64,000 bases of DNA. Source: Fragum whitleyi (Eukaryota > Mollusca > Bivalvia > Cardiida > Cardiidae). Under the pieces are notes generated by a model. That model was not told where the DNA came from. It saw only the letters and a program-made list of their open reading frames with translations, and made no database searches. Positions 41,827 to 52,387 of the stretch are shown here, in pieces. Location: the NCBI GenBank assembly GCA_948146395.1, contig OX411549.1, positions 37,594,693 through 37,658,692 on the forward strand, read 5' to 3'. The stretch's first letter is position 1. The number at the start of each line of letters is the position of its first letter. The position numbers and the translations under genes were made by a program.

Positions 41827-41970
41827 CTCCCTGAAAGCAGATTTCCTACTCGTCCAGGATCAAAATGAACTTTTCCACTAAAGAGTGAACAGATTAATTT
41901 GAGAAAAACATTGCTTTTTTGATGAGGAAAATGCTGGATCCCAGCAATTTCTTCATTAAAAACATTTTTT
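41827..41970. repeat. Hairpin MITE relic (AAAATGCTGGATCCCAGC core)
   Basis: GATGAGGAAAATGCTGG and CCAGCAATTTCTTCAT pair. The left flank (CTCGTCCAGGATCAAAATGA) matches 32670-32690. It is related to 34440-34625. Confidence 0.5.
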
Positions 41971-42164
41971 TTTTCTTCCATATGAAATAAGCATTAGAAT
42001 GATTTCTCCTTTAATTCTTTTTGGTAACATTCCAATATTTGTCCTGGCATTTATTTGTTCTTAGACAAGTGGCTTGGAAAAAATGTAATTGTCCTCAAGT
42101 ACAAAAGCCTGAGTCAGACTAGTCGGGCAAGGGAATTCTACACTGCTGATCAGCAATTCGCGGG

Positions 42165-42235
42165 ATAAGTGCAAGACTATTGTAGGTGCTGAGATGTTTA
42201 TAGGCACTTACAAAATTGTTGCACTGACCTCTCGA
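42165..42235. repeat. Hairpin MITE (GCACTTACAATAGT set)
   Basis: AGACTATTGTAGGTGCTGAG pairs with AGGCACTTACAAAATTGTTG. Confidence 0.65.
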
Positions 42236-42324
42236 AATGTCCAGAGTTATTCATGATGACTTTTTTTAAGTAGAATTCTCCTTTTTGACACTGGGTTGTA
42301 TACAAATGTATTGCAATCACAAGT

Positions 42325-42790
42325 AACATTAGGTAGATTTTGTGCGGTCAGCCATGAAATATATATTCTTATACAGATTCCCGAGCTCAATTTTGAAAAT
42401 ACACCTAAATAGGTAGATTTTGTGTGGTGAGCCGTGAAATCTACTTTTAACGGTTAAATTCCTGTGCGATTCTATCAAAATAGACAAAACAGGTTTAAAC
42501 CATTCCTAAAGATGATACAAATTACCTTTCAAATGAAACGTGTTGCTTGTCTAAGATTGTTAGGTTTTTACTCATTCATGTACTTTCAAAGTTGAAAAGG
42601 AGGTATCACGTTCATTTCCTAACATATGCTTTTTTCAATATACCTGATATACCTATGGTAATGGACACAACACCTACGTCAGAGCTCAGTTTTGAAAATA
42701 TACCTATAGCATTTTTGAGTTATAACTCCATATTCAGTCATCGTTATTGTTTATTTTTGCATGGGCCTTCTTTAATCACAGGTATTTAAT
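42325..42790 (+). mobile_element. Two abutting GTAGATTTTGTGCGGTGAGCC-family MITEs
   Basis: A short copy (42331-42412, ending CTCAATTTTGAAAATACACC) is followed directly by a full copy starting AGGTAGATTTTGTGTGGTGA (42411) and ending near AGCTCAGTTTTGAAAATATA (42681-42700) and beyond. The full copy resembles 50876-51185, including ACCTATGGTAATGGACA. Confidence 0.6.
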
Positions 42791-43024
42791 TTTCAGGTGA
42801 ATCATTCATTATTCATTGTTTGAATGTCCTTGGGACAGGAAATATGCTCTTTTGCACGATTAATGTTGCATTATGCATATGATCTGTGAATGAAATATCG
42901 GTTAATTAATCCAAGTAGGCCATCTGTAATTAACTTAACACAATAACCTGAAATTAGACCGAAACAACCTGAATTCCCCTTATATACACATCAGGCATGT
43001 CTAAATTCAAAAAATTGGGTTAAT

Positions 43025-43212
43025 TTGTATGTTTGAATGGGGTTTTAGGCTGCTTTCAACAATCTGTCAGTTATATTGCGAAGACTGGAGCTCCTTACAA
43101 TGAATTCCTGATATTTCTCACACAAGTACTTCCATTGAATATAATCATAGTCTCCAGCTGCTACCCAACAAAGGGCTACAATAATCAACTCATTGGTTGA
43201 AAACAGTTTGGT
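43025..43212 (-). mobile_element. SINE copy, body and tail
   Basis: TTTGAATGGGGTTTTAGGCT, GCTTTCAACAATCTGTCAGT, CTCCAGCTGCTACCCAAC and AATCAACTCATTGGTTG on the complement. The tRNA-like head is lost. Confidence 0.75.
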
Positions 43213-43566
43213 AGGTTTCATTTTCAGATAAAAGAAAGTCATTTTAATGTGCTAAAAATTGACCTACATAAAGTACAAAATAAATAATTTTTGACTTGTC
43301 CATATTTTACAAAGCTTCACATTACTTAGAACTTGAATTTGGCAGGGTTCATTTTCAGATAAAAGATAGTCATTAAGTACTAAAAATTGACCTACAAAAT
43401 ATTGCTCTTCATATTAATGACAAATGGGACATTATACTTGAAGGATAGGTCCTGTTTACCAAATCCTGTTGTTTTCACCTCATTATTTGACAAACAAAAT
43501 GTTGAACTAGTCCAAACTCAGAGAATTTGTAATATTTTACGGGCAATACTTAAAATCAAATGTTAC

Positions 43567-44318
43567 TGTATTTCTCCTAATAGAAGCTCCCAGGAGCTAT
43601 ACATAACAACATGGTCAGGGAACTTTATTAAGTACTAATCTTCTGATTTAAAAAATCATTAAAATTGACGTCTTTCAGGCCCTTTTCCCTCTAATTTGAG
43701 GTGAGTTTCCTCTAAACTATCATATAAATGATTGTTTAGAGGAAATTCATCTCAAATTAGAGAAGAAGTCTCAAAAAGTTCCTTGAATAAAGGCATTTGA
43801 AGTGGGTTTTCTTAGTAAACAAGATGTGTTTGTGAAACACCAATGCCCCCGTAACGGCATTTTTTTTTTCAAAGTTTGACCTTGACAGATGACCTTGACC
43901 TTGTCACATGACCTTGACTTTTGTACCAGCGGATGCGGATCATTGAGATCTATCATCATGCCAAATATTAGCTTTGTATCTTGAATAGGCTTAAAGATAT
44001 TGGCAAGGTTAAGTTATCAGGTTAAGTTTTCGGATGTTTGACCTTTACAGATGACCTTGACCTTGCACATGACCTTGACTTTGGTACCAGCGGATGCGGA
44101 TCATTGAGATCTATCATCATGCCAAATATTAGCTTTGTATTTAGAATAGGCTTGAAGATATTGGCAAGGTTAAGTTTTCGGACAGACGGACGGACGGACA
44201 GACAGACGGACAGACATGAGTAAAACAATATGCCCCCAATCTATCGATGCGGGGGCATTAAAATGTTGGAGCTCCCTGACCATGTTATGTATAGCTCCCA
44301 AGAGCATTTATTAGGAGA
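43567..44318. mobile_element. TACCGTATTTC-family MITE split by a pearl-like element
   Basis: CTGTATTTCTCCTAATAGAA on the left, and the right arm resumes at TGTTGGAGCTCCCTGACCAT and closes with TATTAGGAGAAATACAG. Both halves are complementary, so the intact element was a long palindrome. Confidence 0.8.
43814..44263 (+). mobile_element. Pearl-like element, ACAAGATGTGTTTGTG family
   Basis: The head hairpin is GTGTTTGTGAAACAC with AATGCCCCCGTAACGGCA. Two core repeats of about 170 bp are marked by GGTACCAGCGGATGCGGATC. Then GACGGACGGACGGACAGACA and CAATATGCCCCCAATC, with GATGCGGGGGCATTAAAA at the end. It is inserted in the MITE at 43567. Confidence 0.85.
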
Positions 44319-44939
44319 AATACAGTGGGCAGTTACAACTGTTTCACCCAGAGCTATCAAAATCTTGTCATCACATTCTCTTTTTATTTGGACCAGTCTA
44401 ACCTATCAAATTTAGTCCTCTGCTGATTTCTCATGTGGGTCGTGAAAGCGTGTTAAAACCGACTTCATTTTCCACAATCCAATTAAGTAGATTCACAATA
44501 ACCCTGTATTGGTTTATAAGGTCAACACGTGTAAATCAGTCACATGGTAGGACAAAAATAGGTTTTTTGGAGTAGCTTAAATAGAGCAGACACTATTTTG
44601 AACTCTGCTCTATTTTCTTCGGAGTGTATCGATGTATCCAGTACTCTTATAGCATGCACTACTTCAAAACTTTATTAGACTATTCCAAATTCAAAGGGCT
44701 GAGCTACTTACCAGTATTTCGTAACTTTTGACAGCTGATCCACAACTGGGATGGAGTCCAAATTTTTTTAAGTGACTGTATCCTTGTCTCATTGTGCAAC
44801 AGTTGTAATCGCCGGTTTATAGACATTAACAACTGTTTTGTACTGAGATATCGATATAAATTTAACATCAATTAACAGAAAAAAAATTAAACTGCTTCAA
44901 GATTTCAAATTGATAATTTTTAATATTCTTTGACTATAA
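44319..44939. other. Mostly unique AT-rich sequence
   Basis: A hairpin-set relic at 44795-44855 (CAACAGTTGTAATCGCC / ACAACTGTTTTGTACTGAG). No coding signal. Confidence 0.45.
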
Positions 44940-45120
44940 TATTATATAAATGGCTCATTGGAAAACAGATGTAACTGCCTATAAATAGAAAGGCAGTTAC
45001 AAATGTTTTGCTCTGAACCATCTATTTCATGAAAGGACAATTAGATGGCTCACCACAAAACAGTTGTAACTGCTTGTAAAGAAAGGCAGTTACAACTGTT
45101 TGCCCTTAGACATCAAATTG
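44940..45120. repeat. Two tandem AGTTGTAACTGCC hairpins
   Basis: 44946-45022 (GAAAACAGATGTAACTGCCT / AGGCAGTTACAAATGTTTTG) and 45050-45112 (AAAACAGTTGTAACTGCTTG / AAGGCAGTTACAACTGTTTG). Confidence 0.75.
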
Positions 45121-45166
45121 TTAACCAAAGTGGGATAAGCAGCTTCAGGCTTAGGAAGGATATTAA

Positions 45167-45404
45167 CCCTTGTCATGCTGAGTAAATTTTGTCTAAAATT
45201 TCCATCTAAATCAAAGGGCAAAAATCACTGAAAGTCCCAACTGTAGGTCAATTTTCATTTGAAAAACTAAATCTATTGACAATTCTCGTTTGAAAGTGAG
45301 AAACAGGTGGTGTAGAATAACATCAGACTGCATATATGTGCAGGCTGATGTTTGTCTATAGCTCCTGCCAAAGCAGCAATATTCCGGGTTCAGCATGACA
45401 AGGG
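45167..45404. mobile_element. TTAA-flanked 240-bp MITE
   Basis: TTAA at 45163-45166 and 45405-45408. Ends CCCTTGTCATGCTGAG and TTCAGCATGACAAGGG. Confidence 0.88.
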
Positions 45405-45451
45405 TTAATTATGATAGTTCTAGTGCAATACATACAGGTTACCAACAGTAA

Positions 45452-45526
45452 GGTGCTTCAGCCAGTTGCTGCAATATGGATGAAATACTGTTGAAAGTGG
45501 TACAAAACCAAATCAATCAATAAACT
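45452..45526 (+). mobile_element. SINE 3' fragment
   Basis: AAGGTGCTTCAGCCAGTTGC, AATACTGTTGAAAGTGGTAC and AAACCAAATCAATCAATAAA match the SINE tail. Confidence 0.7.
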
Positions 45527-45534
45527 AAAGAAGA

Positions 45535-46690
45535 GACGTTTTTAAAACATCTATATCCCCTCACCCCCCCAAAACAGGTCATTGGCCTATTCTTTGTCAA
45601 TAAACAAAGGGTAATAACTGAAACAAGAGGACCATGGTGATCCTAAACTCTTTGACCCCTGGGACATGGCAATAATTAAATTGGCAGATGTCAATTTCTA
45701 CATAAGATCAATACCATGGAATGTGCCTTTTGGTTCTATGTAAAAAGGGATGCACCTGGGTGGAGCCCAAATGTGACCCCAGGGTCTTAATATAAACGAA
45801 TTCGGTAAAGGTCCACTAGATGATGCTACATACTAAATATGAGAGCTGTCTGCCTTCTGGTTTAGGAGAAGAAGATTTTTGAATATTTTCCTATTTTCAC
45901 CCATCATGCTCAGATGAGCTACAAGGGATGCGACTGGGTGGAGCCTAAATGTGACCCCATGGTCTTAATATAAACAAACTTGGTAAAAGTCCACCAGATG
46001 ATGCTACATACTAAAAGCTGTCTGCCTTCTGATTTCAGAGAAGATTTTTGAATAATTTTCTATTTTCACCAATCATGCTGTGATGAGCTACTAGGGATGC
46101 GCTCGGGTGGAGCCCAAATATTACCCCAGGGTCTTGATATGAACAAACTTGGTAGAGGTCCACTAGATGATGCTACATACAAAATATGAAAGCTGTCTGC
46201 CTTCTGGTTTCAGAGAAGAAGATTTTTGAAGATTTTCCTTTTTTCATCCTTTTTGTTAAGGGTAAAGGGAAAGTTAAGGGTGGATTTCATTTATTTGAAC
46301 AACTTTGGTAGAGCTTCACCAAAGGAACATCCCTGCCAAGTTTCATCAAGATTGGCTCACCAGTTTAGGAGGAGAAGATGTTTAAAGAAATAAGTGAACG
46401 ACGGACAATGCACAATGACAGTAGCTCATCTTGAGCACGAACCTTGAGCAGTTCTTACTTAGGTGAGCTAAAAATATAGAGTATAGTTATGCTTCTTATG
46501 CACCCCACTTTTCTTCAACAAGATCTATCCACCTGTGAAGTTATATGATTCTAGCATGCATCCTTTTTGAGATATTCTACAGACAAAATAAAGGTCTATG
46601 GATGGACTGACAGACCCAGTGAACTACCGAATGACAAGTACAAGCAATATACACCCTCTTTGTCAAAGGAGGGCAAAATTATCCTTTGAC
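45535..46690 (+). mobile_element. GATGTTTGTTAAACAT-family element split by another pearl-like element
   Basis: The left part has ACGTTTTTAAAACATCTATA and GTCAATAAACAAAGGGTAAT. The right part (from 46474) has CAAGATCTATCCACCTGTGA and GCAATATACACCCTCTTTGT, AAAGGAGGGCAAAATTA. They match consecutive parts of the 33377-33672 copy. Confidence 0.75.
45622..46473 (-). mobile_element. Pearl-like element, CTCACCTGAGCAC family, nested
   Basis: AACAAGAGGACCATGGTGAT at one end and CTTACTTAGGTGAGCTAAAA at the other. Units carry CACTAGATGATGCTACATAC and AGCTGTCTGCCTTCTGGTTT, as in 25240-26497. The head hairpin region (CTCACCTGAG) is deleted. Confidence 0.75.
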
Positions 46691-46977
46691 AGTTTGGTTG
46701 ATTTGCTCGAATGGGGTTTTACGCCGCTTTCAACATTTTTCCAGCCATATCTCGTCCGCTGGAGCACCTAACAATGGGTTCCTTGTATTTCTAACACCAG
46801 TACTGCCATTACATCCTTTCCTAGCCTCAAGCTGCTATCCCACATAAGGTCTACTATCATCTTAACCCATTGGTGAGAGACAAATAGTCATAAAGAATGA
46901 GTGCTGCTGTCGAGGAACAAACCAGGGACCTCCAGATTGACAGTCTGACGTTCCACCAACTGCACTATGATGGCGGC
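46688..46977 (-). mobile_element. tRNA-derived SINE with 9-bp target duplication
   Basis: TTATCCTTT occurs on both sides (46679-46687 and 46978-46986). The complement starts GCCGCCATCATAGTGCAGTT, includes the body TCACCAATGGGTTAAGATGA, and ends in GCGTAAAACCCCATTCGAGC. It was inserted next to the end of the element at 45535. Confidence 0.88.
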
Positions 46978-46995
46978 TTATCCTTTATCAAAGGT

Positions 46996-47246
46996 TAACA
47001 AGAGTGCCAGTCACAATATTGGCAGTGATGAGACCATTTTTCAGCAAAGGTCCTTTTTTTTCCTGACACAGCATAGTATTACAAAACCATGAACTTCAGA
47101 TATGTCCATGGTAACAAAATGAGGAACATTCTGTGAAGGTTCAGGTAACGAAATGATGAAATGTATTCTTTTTGCTCTAAGCATGTTAATTATTTTGGTT
47201 TTAGGGTACAGTTATTGGCATGTGTCAACAATAACTGCGGTCTAAC
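46996..47246 (+). mobile_element. AACAAGAGTGCC-family fragment
   Basis: AACAAGAGTGCCAGTCACAA and ACCATGAACTTCAGATATGT resemble the start of 10791-11172. The second arm is not clear. A 65-residue frame at 47161 is not protein-like. Confidence 0.4.
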
Positions 47247-47249
47247 TTT

Positions 47250-48180
47250 AACAAGAGGGCCGTTGGCCCTGGGTCGCTCACCTGAGAAAAAAGCTTCATT
47301 ACCTGGGTATGTCCATGCAACCACAGAAAAAGAGATTTTCACTTATTCAATCAGATAACATTTGAAATAATCCTTCCCCCCCCTGCTCCTCCCCTGGTCA
47401 TTATTCATTCAAGCTTTTTTCATAAAAGGTCTTTAATGAGTTGATCAATCCATGTCAAATATAAAGGCTGTAGGGATTCAAAATTCTCAACAAAGCACTT
47501 CCCCTCCCCCAAGATGCTCTGCACCTGGTGAATCTACAGTCATGATTTTAGCTAATTCAATTAATGTCTATATGCTGATCATCCATACCAATTTTCAAGT
47601 CTGTAGGACTCCTGGTTCATTAGAAGAAGTTTTCAAAGATTTCAAAAATGATCCAAAGTACTACCCCCTCCCCTAGACACTCAGCACCTGGTGACCCTAC
47701 AGTCATGATTTCAGCTATTTTTATTAATGTTAATATATTGATCACCCATGACAATTTTCAAGTCTGTTGGGTTCCTGATCCAGGAGAAGGATAAGGTTAA
47801 AGATTTCAAAATTGATCCAAAGTACTACCCCCTCCCACCTAATGCTCCGCATCTGGTGGCCCTACATTCATGACTTTAGATATTTTATTTTAGATCCATA
47901 TGCTTATCATCCATGCCAATATTGAAGTCTGTAGGGTTCCTGGTTCATTAGAAGATGAAGGTTTAAGTTACAAAATTTTCACAAAAGTACTACCCCCTCC
48001 CCCCTGGTGCTCCGCACCTGGTGGCATTACAGTCATGATTTTAGCTATTTTTATTAAGGTCTATGAGCTGATCATCCATGCCAATTTTCAAGTCTGTAGG
48101 GCTTGTGGTTCAGAAGAAGAAGAAGGTTAAAGATTACAAAATTTTCACAACATGAGCACTTCGTGCTCAGGTGAGCTAAA
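47250..48180 (+). mobile_element. Pearl-like element (GGGCCGTTGGCCC head), short copy
   Basis: The first ~125 bp are almost identical to 37221-37345. About four monomers follow (GTGCTCCGCACCTGGTGG at 48007). It then jumps straight to the tail hairpin GAGCACTTCGTGCTC + AGGTGAGCTAA, with the microsatellite deleted. Confidence 0.85.
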
Positions 48181-48544
48181 AAGAATCAAAACATTGAAAA
48201 GTAAACTCGCCAAATTATGTCACGGCTAAACTACGCCCTACCAGTTGAATAATAACGCAGAATACTGACACAGAAAATCATACCAATGTACAACCAATTC
48301 AGTTGACGAGGTGATTGAGTTTACTGTGATTAGGTTGAGCTTGCCTACATCTCATAATTATGGCCTACATCTAGCATAGAACATTTTATTGAAGTTACAA
48401 TAAAATCCTCATGAAATGGTAATGAAATATTAACATGGCCCACAAGTTATTATGTAGTTAACCGACTTTTCTGAGATCACAGACAGGTCAGCTATCTACT
48501 TATTATACAGGTATAAAACTAAACCTTGTCATGCTGAATAAAAA
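48181..48544. other. AT-rich sequence with a decayed repeat
   Basis: GCCAAATTATGTCACGGCTA, AACTACGCCCTACCAG resembles 55978-56030 (CCAAATTAGGTCATGGCTAA, GCCACACCCTGCAAGG), an interspersed repeat of unknown type. No gene. Confidence 0.5.
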
Positions 48545-48712
48545 TCTACCGTATTTCTCCTGATAAATGCTCCTGTGACCTATACATAACATGGTCCTGT
48601 AGCTTTCATTTAGTATGCTTTTTCTGATTTAAAAATCATTGAATTGATGTCTTTCAGGCCATTCTTCCTTTAATTTGAGGTGAATTTCCCCTCATTAATC
48701 ATATGCCGCTCA
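48545..48712. mobile_element. TACCGTATTTC-family MITE, truncated after the left arm
   Basis: CTACCGTATTTCTCCTGATA, AATGCTCCTGTGACC, TCTTTCAGGCCATTCTTCCT and GAGGTGAATTTCC match the left arm of 52921-53214. The right arm is missing. Confidence 0.75.
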
Positions 48713-49408
48713 TTACAATCAACATTTAATTCTAATCGATAAATGAGCGCACATATTTATTGTCAAATATGGATTTTAAAGCGTCTGATTAGCCTTAAAA
48801 GGTATACAATACAGATTTTTTTTACTAAAGGGAGGTAATAAATTTTTGCTTATTTCATGCAATAAGACAAAATTATTGATTATGTATTACCTCCCCTTAA
48901 TTTCATTCAAAGCTTGCCCCTCTCACTCATTCAATATCATTCCAAAATCATTCACCTGGTCAATTTCACAATGTTATTAGATACATTTAAACAAGGTGGC
49001 AAACTGTCACAAGGTAATTATGCCAGTTTCTCTGCTGGATGTCTAAGTATGAAAGTAAACAAAGGGAAATAACTTATCCATTTAGCTAGGTAGAGTAACA
49101 ATAGTTGTGCACTGCAGGAAAGGATCATACCTGCCAAGTTTAAAGTCAATCAGACATCAGGTGACAGAATTATGCTCCAGACAGAGAAGTGGACGCTGCC
49201 CACCCATCACAGGTGATCACATTATATGTTCTACATTTGGTCGGGTGTAAAAAAAAAGCCAATTGCACCAAGTTTCCAAATAAAATTCCAAATGCATCCA
49301 AATATGCCTGTGCAATCTGAAATGTGACAGGGGTTGACTCTGTACTTTTGCACCCAGCCATTGGTATGCACTTCCTATTTGGTTCCTTTTATACTGATGG
49401 GTTACATA
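48713..49408. other. Mostly unique AT-rich sequence with a foldback
   Basis: CTAAAGGGAGGTAATAAATT (48826) and TATTACCTCCCCTTAAT (48884) are inverted repeats about 45 bp apart. No gene. Confidence 0.45.
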
Positions 49409-49412
49409 TTAA

Positions 49413-49657
49413 CCCTTGTTATGATGAACCCGAAATATTCCTGCTTTTGCAAGAGCTACAGACAAACATCAGCCTGCACATATGTGCAGTCTGATGTTAG
49501 CCATCACCACCTGTTTGTCTCCTTTCAAACCAGAATTGTCGATAGATTTATCTTTTTTTTTTTTTAAAAAATTGACCTACAGTTGGTACTTTCAATGCTT
49601 TTTGCCTTTTAATTTTGATGACAATTTTTAGCCAAAATTTATTCAGCATGACAAGGG
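49413..49657. mobile_element. TTAA-type 240-bp MITE
   Basis: TTAA at 49409-49412. Ends CCCTTGTTATGATGAA and TTCAGCATGACAAGGG. The right flank is TTTA. Confidence 0.83.
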
Positions 49658-50097
49658 TTTATAACAAATGACCTTTTTTTGAGACCATGCACCTGTCTCG
49701 AGGATATAGGACCAAGTTCACCTTTACCGAGTACTGCCTACAGGTAAAGGATGCATGTTATCAAGTAAATATATACACCCACCTTCAGTGCTTTCACACC
49801 TATAGAGGTGCTGGTTTAGAACATACAACCCCATACCAAGTACAGATGGGCTCAAAAGCACTGAATTTTGTTCTGATAAACTGGTTATTTTGTTCTGATA
49901 AATAGGTTATTAATTGATGTGTCCTATTGAAAGGATTACTTGATATTACATAAGAACATACAACCCTAATACCAATTACGGTTGAGCTCTAAAGCACTGA
50001 AATTTGTTCCGATAAACTGATATGTATTGATGTGTCCCATTGAAATGATGTCTTGATATTATGTGAAATTTAGACATTGAGGACATAGTGTACTTAA
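49658..50097. other. Sequence with a direct duplication
   Basis: GAACATACAACCCCATACCA (49819) and GAACATACAACCCTAATACC (49953) begin two diverged copies of about 130 bp, both with AAAGCACTGAA and TTGATGTGTCC. It is possibly a tandem repeat relic. No gene. Confidence 0.5.
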
Positions 50098-50216
50098 GGT
50101 AGTGGATGAGTAATAGTTCAGTTGACCCCGTATTAGTTCTGCAACAATTCAGTAGTCATGAACTTTAGAAGTGTTGAACTAGGTTTCCTAATGACTTCAT
50201 TAGGAAACCTTGGTTA

Positions 50217-50341
50217 ACCCCACAGGGAAATGTCCCACTGATTTTTTTTTTTTTTTTTTAAGAACATATATGATATTATAGACTATATTTTCATATATGT
50301 TCTAAAGAAAAAAAAAAAAACAGCGGGACATTTCCCTATGG
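50217..50341. mobile_element. Foldback with poly-T/poly-A arms
   Basis: CCACAGGGAAATGTCCCACT then about 18 T, AAGAACATATATGA, and the mirror TCATATATGTTCT, about 13 A, then CAGCGGGACATTTCCCTATG. Arms are about 55 bp. It lies between two TTAA sites (50213-50216 and 50342-50345). Confidence 0.8.
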
Positions 50342-50345
50342 TTAA

Positions 50346-50589
50346 CCCTTGTCATGCTGATCCTGGATTATTCCTGCTTTGGCAGGAGGTATGGACAAAC
50401 ATCAGCCTGCACATATGTGCAGTCTGATCTTAGTCCATACAACCTGATTTTCCTTCTTTAAACCAGAAAAGTTTTAGAAATGATATTTTCAAAATCAACA
50501 GTTGACCCACAATAAGGAAATACAGAGCTTTCAGCACTTTGATTATTTATATAATTTTGCCAAGGTTTTCTTATTCAGCATGACAAGGG
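50346..50589. mobile_element. TTAA-type 240-bp MITE nested in a palindromic MITE
   Basis: TTAA at 50342-50345. Ends CCCTTGTCATGCTGAT and TTCAGCATGACAAGGG. The right flank is TTAG (one substitution). Confidence 0.85.
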
Positions 50590-50875
50590 TTAGCATTGTG
50601 AAAGACCATGAGTTCTGAAATGTTTCAGAACTATTACAGCTCCACTACCTTAACTTTCTTCAAGCTGGATAAAAAACTTGGCAAAATGAAATCAAAATCA
50701 AAGCCCTGAAAGTCCTTGATGCATTTAATGAGTCAGTAGATCTAGTTTCTTTGAAATTATACTTTTAAAACTCTTCTGATGAAAGACGAAAATTCATAAT
50801 AATCGTACCTTGGGTTTTCTTTGAAAACAGCTGAGCTAATATGGAAAATCAGGTAGTGTTGACATATGTGAAGGC

Positions 50876-51185
50876 TGATATTTTGCGCAGTGAGCCGTGA
50901 AATCTACCTATAACTGTTAGATTCCCGTGCCATTTTGTCGAAATAGATAAAACAAGTACAGAAAAATTCTTAAACAATTTATAATTTATCTTTTAAATGA
51001 GGAGTTATTGATTGTATTAAATCGCAATGTTTACTTATAAATTAATGTACTTTACTTATTGAAGTGAATCGATCAGGGTCATTTCCTACCATATGCCCTT
51101 TGCCTATAGGTTTACCCGATATACCTATGGTAATGGACTTAGCGCCTACGTCAGAGCTCAGTTTTGAAAATAGACCTATACCCCC
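50876..51185 (+). mobile_element. MITE (GTAGATTTTGTGCGGTGAGCC family)
   Basis: ATATTTTGCGCAGTGAGCCG, TACCTATGGTAATGGACTTA, GCGCCTACGTCAGAGCTCAG, TTTTGAAAATAGACC. It matches 42411-42715. Confidence 0.7.
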
Positions 51186-51416
51186 AGTAAAGGCAGGAAT
51201 ATTCCTGGTTCAGAATGACATGGGTTGACACCCTTTAGAAATTACAACATTATATGATTTCCTTAGATTGGCCATTAGAAAAAGCTTATTTTATGGGGAA
51301 CAAAACTTTCAAAGTCCATGCAAAGATTCTTTTTCAGCTACCAACTTTGAAAAGAAGAAAAAAGAAATTCCTGTTCGAACTTAACATTCCAATGATTATA
51401 CTCCAGATAAATTAAC

Positions 51417-51650
51417 CCTTGCCATGCTGAACCCGGAATATTTCTACCTTGACAGGAGCTATAGACAAACATCAGCCTGCACATATGTGCAGTCTGAACT
51501 TTGCCTATACCACCTGGGTAATTTCCTTTAATGAAACCAGAAAAGCTTAAAAATATAACTTTCGAGATGAATACAGACTTACATTAAGTGCATTCAGTGC
51601 TTTGAGCACTATGATTTTGTTGCCATTTTGCCAAGATTTTTGTTCAGCAT
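51417..51650. mobile_element. TTAA-type 240-bp MITE, right tip truncated
   Basis: TTAA at 51413-51416 and CCCTTGCCATGCTGAA on the left. On the right the copy stops within GTTCAGCATG, before the final tip. Confidence 0.78.
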
Positions 51651-52387
51651 GTCCCAATGACATTATTGACTGTACAATGACAGAAAATCATTAAGGCAAT
51701 CCCAAAATCCCAGTGAGATTATGTTATACTAGTTATGTACTTTATGAATCAACCATTGACAATCAACTGTACTGTACTGTACGATAAAGTACCTTTGTTT
51801 GATGTGTACTTTTACTTATTGAAAGGAGCACTTTTATCTTTAATAATGCACTATTGCTTTACCTGAATTTTTAATCTGTTTTATCTTCACAAATATGACA
51901 ATTGTCTGCAATACAGGTTGACAGATGGTGAATTGAAGCCTTAAATAATTGTACTTTATCATGAAAAGGTGAAAATCTAATCCTTACCCTGCTAAATATG
52001 CATTTATTTCAGACAAATTGCTAATTAATAGTTCAATTCAGCAAATCTTGCACAACTCTTTTAGTATAATAAATAAGTGGAAAACAGGCAGTTAAGGCTA
52101 AGATCAGACTGCACTTTATGGTGATCTCTGCATTTACTGTCGGCAAAAGCTTCTTGTGCATCAAGAATATGCCTAGTTTCAATTTTGGATGTTACATATC
52201 GTTGATGGGGGATCAAAACCTCGTACCTACAGCTTGAATAAGCTGGCGTTACGAGGTTTTGACCCCCACTGACGATATTTCATTTCATATCGCATCCTGA
52301 GGACTGAAATCTGTACAAGAATATGACATGAACATCAAGAAAAGGATTACATTTGAAAGTAAATGTAATATATTTTGTAACTTGACA
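51651..52387. other. Unique AT-rich sequence with a strong hairpin
   Basis: GGGGGATCAAAACCTCGTA (52207) and TTACGAGGTTTTGACCCCC (52249) pair nearly perfectly. The arms extend outward with ATATCGTTGAT / CTGACGATAT (52197-52279). No gene. Confidence 0.5.

Larger units (their letters stand above)
50098..50655. mobile_element. Palindromic AAGGTAGTGGAC-family MITE split by two insertions
   Basis: The left part is 50098-50216 (AAGGTAGTGGATGAGTAATA to AACCTTGGTTAA). The right part is from 50590 (TTAGCATTGTGAAAGACCAT to CAGCTCCACTACCTT). Between them lie a foldback and a TTAA MITE, both attached at the internal TTAA of this family. Confidence 0.8.

Noticed and set aside
47161..47358. Cys-containing frame preceded by TTTTAG, resembling an exon
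   Set aside because: It runs into the head of the pearl-like element at 47250 and shows no domain pattern.
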